NCBI GenBank assembly: GCA_022562855.1
Contig: JADFON010000097.1
Span: forward strand, 1 to 6,877
DNA: 6,877 nt
Source of the DNA: Candidatus Zhuqueibacterota bacterium
GTDB lineage: Bacteria > SM23-31
Direction: 5' to 3'
In this document: in pieces, positions 1-6,508 of the stretch
How positions within the stretch are numbered: the first letter of the stretch is position 1
How the letters are laid out: every line of letters begins with the position of its first letter
Translations under genes and position numbers: made by a program
Notes under the pieces: model-generated
The model's input: only the letters and a program-made list of their open reading frames with translations
Database searches by the model: none
What the model was told of the DNA's origin: nothing

Positions 1-1
1 C

Positions 2-346
2 GAGCGCAAAAATCTTGTCAGCGATATTCTCGACAAGTTTCAAATCGTAGCCAAAAAAGACCTCTTTCCCAGTCAGTTATCTGGCGGACAGCAGCAGTTA
101 ATAGGAGTAGCGCGCGCGTTGATCATCAGTCCTAAATTGATTCTTGCAGACGAGCCGACCGGAAACCTTAACTCCGCCCAGGGTGAGGAAATTATGAATG
201 TTTTCAAAGAATTAAATGAAAACGGAACTACCATTATTCAGGTGACGCACTCGGAAAAAAATGCAGCATATGGAAACAGGATTATCCACCTTCTCGATGG
301 AAGAGTCGAACGAAAAGAAGACAATAAAGCTTCCGTAAAAGGATAA
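2..346 (+). CDS. ABC transporter ATP-binding protein, MacB/LolD type (C-terminal part)
   Basis: This is the nucleotide-binding subunit of an ABC transporter. It hydrolyses ATP at the cytoplasmic face of the inner membrane to drive an FtsX/MacB-type permease. Only the last 114 residues are present; the Walker A half lies upstream of the window. Visible motifs are the ABC signature LSGGQQQ (77-97), Walker B LILADEP followed by TGNLNS as D-loop (from 137), and the H-loop histidine in QVTHSE (codon 248-250). The end, RIIHLLDGRVE, is typical of the MacB/LolD subfamily. Two small departures are visible: the residue after the signature glutamines is Leu (QQQLIGVARAL), where Arg is usual, and the D-loop has Asn instead of Asp. 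The stop TAA (344-346) lies 5 bases before the next start, so the gene is translationally close-packed with the permeases that follow. The substrate cannot be told. Family assignment is secure. Confidence 0.95.
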   Translation, partial: ERKNLVSDILDKFQIVAKKDLFPSQLSGGQQQLIGVARALIISPKLILADEPTGNLNSAQGEEIMNVFKELNENGTTIIQVTHSEKNAAYGNRIIHLLDGRVERKEDNKASVKG

Positions 347-351
347 ATAGT

Positions 352-519
352 TTGATTAGCAATTATTGTAAGATTGCCTTTAGAAATCTGCGCAAACACT
401 TAGGATATACTTTTATAAATATCTTTGGTCTTGCCGTAGGAATGACCGGATGCGGTCTTATATCCCTTTACGTTTTTGATAATTATGCAACGCTCTCCTA
501 TATAAGAAATCTTTCTTAA
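352..519 (+). pseudogene. Truncated FtsX/MacB-type ABC permease, N-terminal remnant
   Basis: This is a 55-codon reading frame starting at TTG 352. An AAAGGA Shine-Dalgarno lies about 8 bases upstream, inside the end of the ATPase gene. The first 43 residues (KIAFRNLRKH, then INIFGLAVGM) align without gaps to the N-terminus of the intact permease next door, sharing NY.KI..RN..K, INIFGL..GM and the Asp at position 43. They contain the amphipathic cytoplasmic helix and most of the first membrane segment. Family similarity stops at about base 480, where ELSYDRYH should follow. A 12-residue unrelated tail and TAA come next. The periplasmic domain and seven remaining membrane segments are gone, so it cannot act as a permease. 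I infer an old large deletion that left the start region. A functional single-pass mini-protein is possible but has no positive support. Confidence 0.8.
476..504 (+). promoter_or_regulatory. Possible sigma-70-type promoter for the intact permease
   Basis: TTGATA (476-481) and TATATA (499-504) are separated by exactly 17 bases. Transcription would start near 511, upstream of the permease ribosome-binding site AAAGGAA (532-538). The site lies at the breakpoint of the truncated permease, so it may have been created or exposed by the deletion. AT-rich sequence yields such matches by chance, and the operon may instead be read from further upstream. Confidence 0.35.
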
Positions 520-543
520 CTTAAACACTGAAAAGGAATTAAT

Positions 544-2964
544 ATGCTCAAGAACTATTTGAAAATTACGATACGAAATATATTGAAATTCAAAAGCTAC
601 TCGGCTATAAATATATTCGGACTGTCTATCGGGATGGCATGCTGTATCATGATTCTCGTTTTCGTAATGGATGAGCTTAGTTACGACAGATACCATGAAA
701 ACGCCGATAGAATTTACCGGGTGACTCGTGAATTTCTGAATGCCGACGGTACGACAAACCTGCATCTCGGACCCATAGCGCCTCCGTTTGGTCCCTTATT
801 GAAAAATGATTTCCCGGAAATTGAGCATCTTGTAAGATTTTATCCCTGGGATAGTCCTCTTATCAGTTTCGACGACAAAAACTTTGTCGAGGACAATTTC
901 TTTTACGCAGAGCCTTCTGTTTTCGATATTTTCACTTTTCCGCTGGTTCAGGGTGACCAAAAATCCGCTCTTGCAGAACCGAATTCGGTGGTAATTACTG
1001 AGGAAATTGCCGAAAAATACTTTGGTGAGGAAAATGCCATGGGAAAAATCCTGACCTACAAAAACAGAAACGGTGCAACAGCCCTATTTGAAGTCACAGG
1101 AATCCTCAAAAATATCCCCCGAAATTCCCATTTCAGATTCGATTTTCTTGTTTCGTTTGTTACGTATGAAAATGCTGTCGGTCAAAGTGAAATGGCAAGT
1201 TGGGGAAGCAATAATTACCCGACCTATTTTCTCCTTTCCGAAGGGGTCAATATCGATGACATTTCAAGGAGGTTTCCTGATTTCCTGGACAGCCATATGC
1301 CTGTATTCCAAGGCATGCAGCCTCACGAATGGACCCGGCTTGTCATTCAGAAACTAACCGATATTCATCTTTATTCTCATCTCGATTCGGAAATTGAAGC
1401 CAACGGCGACATCACAATAGTACAAATATATTCGGCGATTGCAGCCCTTGTCCTCTTAATCGCCTGTATAAACTTTATGAATCTTGCGACCGCCCGATCC
1501 GCAAGAAGGGCAAAAGAAGTTGGATTGAGAAAAGTGGTCGGCGCAACCAAGGTTCAGATAATGCGGCAGTTTTTCGGTGAATCGATTACCTTCGCATTTT
1601 TGTCAATGGGGCTTGCGATAATATTGGTTTTGATTTTTCTGCCCTACTTAAGCGACTTGGCGTCCCGGGAACTATCCTTATCGGGCATGTCAAGCTTTCG
1701 GCTGTTAGCCGGTTTGACCGGAATAATTGTTTTTGTCGGTATTGTTGCGGGCAGCTATCCCGCTTTATTCCTTTCCCGGTTTAAACCGATAACTGTGCTG
1801 CAGGGCGGCAAAAATATCCAGACTCAGGGGTCCTGGTTCCGGTCAGTCCTGGTCGTTTCACAATTTGTTATTTCAATTGGTCTCATTGTGAGCATGTCCA
1901 TAGTGAATGGACAGCTCGATTTCGTAAGAAATAAACAGCTTGGCTTTAACAAAGAGCGAGTTGTTGTACTTCCAACAAATGCGGACATCATAAGAGATCT
2001 CGGCTCTGTAAAGAATAGACTTACGCAAAATCCGGGTATAGTCAGTGTTTCCGCTGCGAAACGGGTGCCCTCCGGTAGGTTACTCGACCAAGACCGTACA
2101 ACAATATACCGGGACGGTCAGTTAGTTCCGGTTCAATTCAGTATTGCAATGCTAATGATCGATCACGATTACTTTGATACCTATGAAATGCCTATTGTGG
2201 CTGGCAGAAGTTTTTCTAAAGAGATAGACAGTGACTCAACAGAAGCTTTTGTGATCAACGAGATAGCGGTTAAAAGACTGGGTTGGGATTCGCCTCAGGA
2301 TGCTGTCGGCGAGCAATACGACTCTTTTGGCAGGAATGGCAGGATTATCGGTGTCGTTATAGATTTCCATTTCGAATCTATGCATAATGAAATAGCACCA
2401 ATGGTATTTTTCATTACATCCTTTAACTTGAATTCTTTATCAATTCGGTTAAGACCCGGCGATATTGCCGGAACTATGGATTTTCTGCAAGGTATCTGGC
2501 TTGAATATCGTCCGAACTATCCGTTTTCATATTATTTTATCGATGAAAGATTCGATGCACTCTATGCTAATGAGGAAAAATTGGGCAACATATTCGGTAT
2601 ATTTTCGGGTATAGCCGTATTTATAGCCTGTCTCGGTCTTTTAGGTCTGGTTGCGTTTACAACAGAGCAGAGAACAAAGGAAATTGGAATTCGTAAAGTG
2701 CTTGGAGCAAAAACTTCGGACATCGTTGTTCTTATCGCTAAAGAATTCGTAAGGCTTGTGATAGTGGCAAATATCGTGGCAGTTCCCATAATTTACTACT
2801 TAATGAACAGTTGGCTGCAAAATTTCGCTTATCGAATTGAAATAAGTTATCCAGTATTTATCATGGCTGCCTTTCTTACATTTTTAATAACGATAGTTAC
2901 GATTGGGTATCAGGCAATCAAAGCGTCTTTAACTAACCCCGTTGAGACGATCAGGTATCAATAA
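544..2964 (+). CDS. ABC transporter permease, MacB/FtsX type, two-repeat form (806 aa)
   Basis: This is the inner-membrane permease partner of the upstream ATPase. The ATG start is supported by AAAGGAA 5 bases upstream. Order of parts: cytoplasmic N-terminal helix; membrane segment 1 (about 18-40), ending in DELSYDRYHENADRIYR; first MacB-type periplasmic core domain (about 50-285); membrane segments at about 290-313, 347-369 and 389-411; a further segment at 434-454; a second periplasmic domain (about 460-675); then segments at about 683-705, 736-757 and 771-791. The two coupling motifs that contact the ATPase are both present: EVGLRKVVGA (325-334) and EIGIRKVLGA (713-722). The C-terminus NPVETIRYQ is the usual family ending. 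About 800 residues and eight membrane spans are normal for this duplicated-FtsX form. Such systems use ATP-driven movements of the periplasmic domains to export or extract substrates. The substrate is unknown. I see no frameshift or missing domain. Confidence 0.95.
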   Translation: MLKNYLKITIRNILKFKSYSAINIFGLSIGMACCIMILVFVMDELSYDRYHENADRIYRVTREFLNADGTTNLHLGPIAPPFGPLLKNDFPEIEHLVRFYPWDSPLISFDDKNFVEDNFFYAEPSVFDIFTFPLVQGDQKSALAEPNSVVITEEIAEKYFGEENAMGKILTYKNRNGATALFEVTGILKNIPRNSHFRFDFLVSFVTYENAVGQSEMASWGSNNYPTYFLLSEGVNIDDISRRFPDFLDSHMPVFQGMQPHEWTRLVIQKLTDIHLYSHLDSEIEANGDITIVQIYSAIAALVLLIACINFMNLATARSARRAKEVGLRKVVGATKVQIMRQFFGESITFAFLSMGLAIILVLIFLPYLSDLASRELSLSGMSSFRLLAGLTGIIVFVGIVAGSYPALFLSRFKPITVLQGGKNIQTQGSWFRSVLVVSQFVISIGLIVSMSIVNGQLDFVRNKQLGFNKERVVVLPTNADIIRDLGSVKNRLTQNPGIVSVSAAKRVPSGRLLDQDRTTIYRDGQLVPVQFSIAMLMIDHDYFDTYEMPIVAGRSFSKEIDSDSTEAFVINEIAVKRLGWDSPQDAVGEQYDSFGRNGRIIGVVIDFHFESMHNEIAPMVFFITSFNLNSLSIRLRPGDIAGTMDFLQGIWLEYRPNYPFSYYFIDERFDALYANEEKLGNIFGIFSGIAVFIACLGLLGLVAFTTEQRTKEIGIRKVLGAKTSDIVVLIAKEFVRLVIVANIVAVPIIYYLMNSWLQNFAYRIEISYPVFIMAAFLTFLITIVTIGYQAIKASLTNPVETIRYQ

Positions 2965-3257
2965 GGCGAATTTACATAACTGAACATTGGTAAAAACTTA
3001 TATTAAAGTTAAATTCAAATATTTTTTAGATATTAATTTGGAGATAATCACGTCGCTAAGCTCATCGTGGCGTGAGCCATCCCTATCGGGACAATGATAG
3101 AATGAGTATGTGGCACCCCCAAAACTTAGCCTGCCTGCCTGCCTGCCACTATGTGACCCCGTAACTGGGCCTGCACCTCTACGTGCCCCTTTTTTGGGGT
3201 TTGAGGGTGTGATTAACGCCTTAAATTCTAAAATTTACCAAAGTACTGTCAAATTAT
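2965..3257. other. Non-coding intergenic stretch with short inverted repeats
   Basis: I find no convincing gene on either strand. The first 80 bases are AT-rich. From about 3050 the sequence becomes GC-rich and carries several small inverted repeats: GCTCAT/GTGAGC around 3060-3077, TCCC/GGGA around 3080-3091, GTGGCA (3110-3115) with TGCCAC (3144-3149), and CCCC-T6-GGGG (3186-3199). CCCCAAAA near 3117-3124 could also pair with TTTTGGGG at 3192-3199. The stretch could be a decayed dispersed repeat or a structured untranslated region. No known RNA family was recognised. Confidence 0.5.
3129..3147. repeat. GCCT tetranucleotide tract (4.75 units)
   Basis: Four full GCCT units plus GCC run in tandem in the non-coding gap. 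A shorter GCCTGCCT copy lies at 3313-3320, just upstream of the promoter of the next gene. Tandem tetranucleotides can change length by slippage. The tract is outside any reading frame, so it would not switch a protein on or off directly. Confidence 0.85.
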
Positions 3258-3300
3258 AAAGGGGGCGCAGATCAACAAATTTTGTGTCCCCTTTTTATTT
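3258..3300 (+). terminator. Rho-independent terminator
   Basis: A 12-pair stem is formed by AAAGGGGGCGCA (3258-3269) and TGTGTCCCCTTT (3283-3294). It contains two G-T wobbles, encloses a 13-base loop and is followed by TTATTT, giving a run of five T ending the stem. It insulates the ABC module from the selenoprotein gene. It lies about 290 bases after the permease stop, so the transcript would carry a long 3' untranslated region. The A-rich left flank means it could also work, more weakly, on the other strand. Confidence 0.8.
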
Positions 3301-3340
3301 GAGGAATCCGGCGCCTGCCTGTCCCATGTTCGAAAACTCC

Positions 3341-3369
3341 TTGAAATTCATTCTATAATTTAGTACAAT
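3341..3369 (+). promoter_or_regulatory. Sigma-70-type promoter of the AhpD-like gene
   Basis: TTGAAA (3341-3346) and TACAAT (3364-3369) are spaced 17 bases apart. The pair lies right after the terminator and predicts a start near 3376 with a short leader. The ribosome-binding site GGAG (3385-3388) is 7 bases before ATG 3396. A TATAAT at 3354-3359 also exists but has no -35 at a proper distance. This is assigned by pattern only. Confidence 0.55.
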
Positions 3370-3395
3370 TATCATTCACAATCCGGAGATATTCA

Positions 3396-3965
3396 ATGAG
3401 GATACATTCTGTTTCTGTTGAGGAAGCGACAGGTCTGGTAAAAAAAGAATACGACGATGCCGTACGGCGTTCAGGGCGTGTATCGCCAATTGTACGATGT
3501 ATGAGTATAAATCCATCGACCCTCAGCGCAAGTATGAGGTTTTACAAAGCAGTCATGATGGGAAATTCACCGCTAAGCAGATTTCAACGCGAACTATTGG
3601 CAACGGTAGTATCGGTAGAACTCAACTGCCACTATTGAACGCAGGCGCACGCAAACGGTCTCCGTGATGAGATCGATAGTACATTTAAAACACCGGAAGA
3701 AGCTGATGAATTTGTGCATGCAGTGGTAAAGGACTGGCGCTCTGTTTCGCTTGACTCTGTCGACACAGCTCTCTGCGAATTCGCTGCATTGCTTACGCAT
3801 AATAACAGCAAAGTATCTGATTCAGACGTAAATACGCTGCGAAAACATGGTCTGGATGACAGAACAATCCACGACGCAATCCAGGTTATTGCCTATTTCA
3901 ATTATATTACACGCGTAGCTGATGCAACCGGGGTTATTGCAGATTACGACCGTGCATGGGGATGA
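3396..3965 (+). CDS. AhpD-like peroxidase-related selenoprotein with a CxxU motif (189 aa, TGA read as selenocysteine)
   Basis: This is a member of the AhpD/carboxymuconolactone decarboxylase superfamily (peroxidase-related subgroup), small helical cytoplasmic enzymes. Their CxxC cysteines reduce peroxides or relay electrons. The start ATG has GGAG 7 bases upstream. The first 80 codons carry the family pattern: EEATG near the start, SPLSRFQRELLATVVS, then NCHY. An in-frame TGA (3636-3638, residue 81) stands at the second cysteine of CxxC. The same frame then continues with TQAHANGLRDE and a normal C-terminal half (ADEFVHAVVKDWRS, DRTIHDAIQVIAYFNYITRVADATGV) to TGA at 3963. Cys78, Sec81 and His85 reproduce the family CxxCxxxH spacing. 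The full length of about 190 residues matches the family; neither half alone makes a complete domain. There is no frameshift or other decay. A SECIS-like hairpin follows the TGA. The alternative is a pseudogene or read error from TGT/TGC to TGA. I judge selenocysteine much more likely, pending proof of SelA/SelB/SelC/SelD in the genome. Confidence 0.85.
3636..3638 (+). other. In-frame TGA, predicted selenocysteine codon (U81)
   Basis: The codon sits in NCHY-TGA-TQAH, replacing the resolving or attacking cysteine of CxxC. TGA is one substitution from either cysteine codon. TGG is used for Trp in the window, and the same gene ends with a real TGA at 3963. A general reassignment of TGA is therefore unlikely, and recoding must be local. 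Confidence 0.82.
3639..3670 (+). promoter_or_regulatory. Bacterial SECIS-like hairpin downstream of the TGA
   Basis: The RNA just after the TGA can fold with apical stem ACGG (3655-3658)/CCGU (3662-3665). The helix extends imperfectly through C3652-G3666, G3651-U3668 and C3650-G3669, with bulged bases. An alternative pairing is CACG (3648-3651) with CGUG (3663-3666). The apex carries GGUCU at 3657-3661, preceded by 18 bases after the TGA. From memory this is the same motif and spacing as in the Escherichia coli fdhF SECIS loop, which SelB binds. The stem is short and bulged, so the fold itself is less certain than the codon assignment. Confidence 0.55.
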
Positions 3966-4030
3966 TTTCTGCCGGTAATGCCCTATATAACATTCAGACT
4001 TTTCATCTTTAATACTTATTATCAAGAAAA

Positions 4031-4043
4031 AGGAGAAACAGTG
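4031..4043 (+). promoter_or_regulatory. Ribosome-binding site deciding the GTG start of the acylase
   Basis: AGGAG (4031-4035), preceded by a run of A, lies 5 bases before GTG 4041. The in-frame ATG at 3978 has no Shine-Dalgarno and would put 21 residues in front of an otherwise well-formed signal peptide. Confidence 0.85.
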
Positions 4044-6443
4044 AGACATTCAAATTCGAATTACTCTCAATGGGTTTCAATTGTCCTTGCATTACTATTT
4101 ATGTGCCCTGCATTGTCGGCTCAAACACCTCAAGAAACACTTGATATATCAGGTTTAATTGAAAACGTTGAAATAGTTAAGGACATTTGGGGAATTTCTC
4201 ATATCTATGCCAAAAATCAAAAGGACTTATTCTTTGCCCAGGGTTTCAATGTTGCGCGGGACAGGTTATTCCAGCTTGAGATCTGGAGAAGAATGGCTAC
4301 CGGAACGATGTCCGGGATACTTGGCGAAAGGGCGGTTCAAAACGACACGGGCGCGCGCTTGTTTAAATTTCGCGGCGATATGATCCAGGAAATGAACCAC
4401 TATCATCCTGATGGAGAAGAAATTATTACCTCTTTTGTAAGCGGAATTAACGCTTATGTTGACCTTACATTAGAAAATCCGGACCTGCTTCCGGTTGAAT
4501 TCCGGTTGCTTGGAATAAAACCGGGTCATTGGACGCCGGAAGTCGTGGTATCCAGGCACAACGGTTTATACCGGAATGTTCGAAGTGAAATCTCCTTAGC
4601 ACAAAGAGTTCAGGAACTCGGTGGAAATTTGGTGAAACAGTTATCGAATTTTCAACCGGACAACCTTGAATTGAATCTTGACGACGCTATCGACGCTTCG
4701 ATAATCCCGGACAACGTGTTATCGTTATACAGATCGAGAAGCTCGCGCACCAGGTTTATTCCCGATGATATTATCGACCCGGCATACAAAGGCGAAAATA
4801 ACACCGGTGAGCTTTTTGACAGTTTTATGCTTGATCCTGTCAACTATCCTGACCAGGGCAGCAATAACTGGGTCGTAAGCGGAGACAAAACATATTCCCG
4901 GTACCCGATAATGGCGAACGATCCGCATAGATCACAGCAGATTCCGTCATTGCGCTATTTTGTCCATCTGAATGCGCCCGGCTGGAATGTCATCGGCGGT
5001 GGGGAGCCCGTTCTTCCGGGATTGTCTATCGGTCACAATGAACACGGAGCGTGGGGGCTGACTATTTTTTCCGTTGATCAGGAAGACTTGTATATATATG
5101 ACCTGAAGCCCGATAATCCCCACCAATATATGTACCGTGGCAACTGGGAGAACATGACTATAATTCATGAATCCATACCGGTCAAAGGTCAATCCTCTGT
5201 CCGGGTGGAGTTAAAATACACCCGGCACGGACCCGTTGTGTACATAGATAATGAAAATAACAAGGCTTACGCCGTCAGAGCCGCCTGGCTTGAAGTTGGT
5301 TCGGCTCCTTACCTTGCCAGTCTGCGGATGGACCAGGCTTCCACCTGGGAAGAATTCAGAGATGCATGCAGTTATTCAAGAACACCGTCTGAGAACATGG
5401 TTTGGGCTGATAAGTACGGCAATATTGGCTGGCAGGCGGTCGGCATTACCCCTATACGGAATAACTGGTACGGTGTCATGCCGGTTCCCGGCGACGGCAG
5501 GTATGAGTGGGACGGATACCTCCCGGTTTTGGAACTCCCGAACACATTTAACCCTCCCGAAGGATACCTTGTGACAGCGAACGAGTATAATGTCCCACAT
5601 GGCTACCCATACAGGCTTGGCTATTCATGGTCGAACCCGAACAGGGTAAACAGGATAAAGGAAGTGCTGGAGTCGGGAAGAAAATTCACTATTACCGATA
5701 TGATGAGGCTTCAGCATGATGAATTATCCGTCCCGGCGCGGACTTTGGTTCCATTTTTAAGTGGAATTTTACCGGATAATCCAATTACGCAGACCGCGCA
5801 TCAAATGCTGGTATCCTGGGATTATGTTCTCGATAAGAATTCTGTTTCTGCGGCTATCTATACGTACTGGGAGTCCCGCCTGAGATCAAACGTAAACGAG
5901 TTGACAAGGCGTGCATTCGGACCGAACACACCCCGTTCCGACCTGATTCAGTTGATTGCTGCCCCCGACGGAAGATTCGGCTCGAATCCTGCCGAAAGAA
6001 GAGATGAACTGCTAATCCGGAGCCTCGACGAGGCGGTTGATAACATGATCGAAGAACTCGGCTCCGGCATGGAAAACTGGCAGTATGGACAGGAAAAAAT
6101 TCACTACATCAAAATGAGCCATATGCTAAGCGGCGCTGTCAGTCAGGACTTGAGAGAAAGGCTCGACCTCGGTCCGCTTCCCCGCGGTGGCGGATCTACG
6201 GTAAACAGTACGGGAAGAGGAAATCAGCGGTCCGGAGCTTCTTTCAGGATCATTGCCGACACCGGTAACTGGGATAATTCCGTGGGAACCAATAATCCCG
6301 GACAATCGGGAGATCCTGATAATCCTCACTATTCCGACCTATTCAAAATGTGGGCAGAGGGCGATTATTTTCCCCTGTTGTTTACCAGGGCAAAAATCGA
6401 AATGTCCGGAGAAAGCATTACCATTCTCAGAAGCAAAAAATAA
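4041..6443 (+). CDS. Penicillin acylase family protein (peptidase family S45, Ntn hydrolase), secreted
   Basis: This is an amide hydrolase made as one precursor, exported, then self-cleaved into alpha and beta chains. Family members hydrolyse penicillins, cephalosporins, acyl-homoserine lactones or other acyl amides. With the GTG start it has 800 residues, normal for the family. Residues 1-27 form a signal peptide ending in PALSA before Gln. The alpha chain has the family pattern VARDRLFQLEIWRR (about 71-84) and GILGERAVQND. The nucleophile is Ser274 in QGSNNWVVSG, expected to become the beta-chain N-terminus. Beta23 is His296 (ANDPHR), as in acyl-homoserine-lactone and cephalosporin acylases, rather than the Gln of penicillin G acylase. 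The oxyanion Asn is Asn452 in PSENMVWADKYGNIGW. The C-terminal blocks GGGSTVNST (about 716-724) and PGQSGDPDNPHYSD (about 753-766) are intact. It follows the selenoprotein gene by 75 bases and may share its transcript. The substrate cannot be decided from sequence. Confidence 0.95.
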   Translation: MRHSNSNYSQWVSIVLALLFMCPALSAQTPQETLDISGLIENVEIVKDIWGISHIYAKNQKDLFFAQGFNVARDRLFQLEIWRRMATGTMSGILGERAVQNDTGARLFKFRGDMIQEMNHYHPDGEEIITSFVSGINAYVDLTLENPDLLPVEFRLLGIKPGHWTPEVVVSRHNGLYRNVRSEISLAQRVQELGGNLVKQLSNFQPDNLELNLDDAIDASIIPDNVLSLYRSRSSRTRFIPDDIIDPAYKGENNTGELFDSFMLDPVNYPDQGSNNWVVSGDKTYSRYPIMANDPHRSQQIPSLRYFVHLNAPGWNVIGGGEPVLPGLSIGHNEHGAWGLTIFSVDQEDLYIYDLKPDNPHQYMYRGNWENMTIIHESIPVKGQSSVRVELKYTRHGPVVYIDNENNKAYAVRAAWLEVGSAPYLASLRMDQASTWEEFRDACSYSRTPSENMVWADKYGNIGWQAVGITPIRNNWYGVMPVPGDGRYEWDGYLPVLELPNTFNPPEGYLVTANEYNVPHGYPYRLGYSWSNPNRVNRIKEVLESGRKFTITDMMRLQHDELSVPARTLVPFLSGILPDNPITQTAHQMLVSWDYVLDKNSVSAAIYTYWESRLRSNVNELTRRAFGPNTPRSDLIQLIAAPDGRFGSNPAERRDELLIRSLDEAVDNMIEELGSGMENWQYGQEKIHYIKMSHMLSGAVSQDLRERLDLGPLPRGGGSTVNSTGRGNQRSGASFRIIADTGNWDNSVGTNNPGQSGDPDNPHYSDLFKMWAEGDYFPLLFTRAKIEMSGESITILRSKK

Positions 6444-6458
6444 ATCAAGGTATAATTC

Positions 6459-6482
6459 GCAAAACATTAAGAAGATTTTTGC
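6459..6482 (+). terminator. Weak hairpin after the acylase gene
   Basis: GCAAAA (6459-6464) can pair with TTTTGC (6477-6482) around a 12-base loop, just after the acylase stop. The stem is mostly A-T and no T-run follows. It is a poor terminator candidate, listed only because it is the nearest hairpin to the gene end. Confidence 0.2.
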
Positions 6483-6508
6483 ATAAAAGAATACTCTATA
6501 AGTGTCAT

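Noticed and set aside
400-765. 121-residue reading frame on the minus strand
   Set aside because: It is antisense to the permease start region, has no recognisable domain, and overlaps well-supported coding sequence.
3714-3965. A separate 83-residue gene starting at ATG 3714
   Set aside because: It is in the same frame as 3396-3635, has no ribosome-binding site, and begins in mid-domain; the codons between the TGA and 3714 also encode family-like sequence. It is the second half of the selenoprotein.
3396-3965. Frameshifted or decayed pseudogene
   Set aside because: Both halves share one frame, only one stop occurs, and it lies exactly at the catalytic Cys position with a SECIS-like hairpin. 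A random nonsense mutation is possible but less likely.
3978-4040. Upstream ATG 3978 as start of the acylase
   Set aside because: It has no Shine-Dalgarno and would bury the signal peptide behind 21 extra residues; GTG 4041 has AGGAG at ideal spacing.
3963-4043. Second TGA readthrough fusing the selenoprotein to the acylase, as the frames coincide
   Set aside because: The protein ends at the usual family length, no SECIS-like hairpin is apparent after this TGA, and the acylase has its own strong ribosome-binding site and signal peptide. The shared frame is a one-in-three coincidence.
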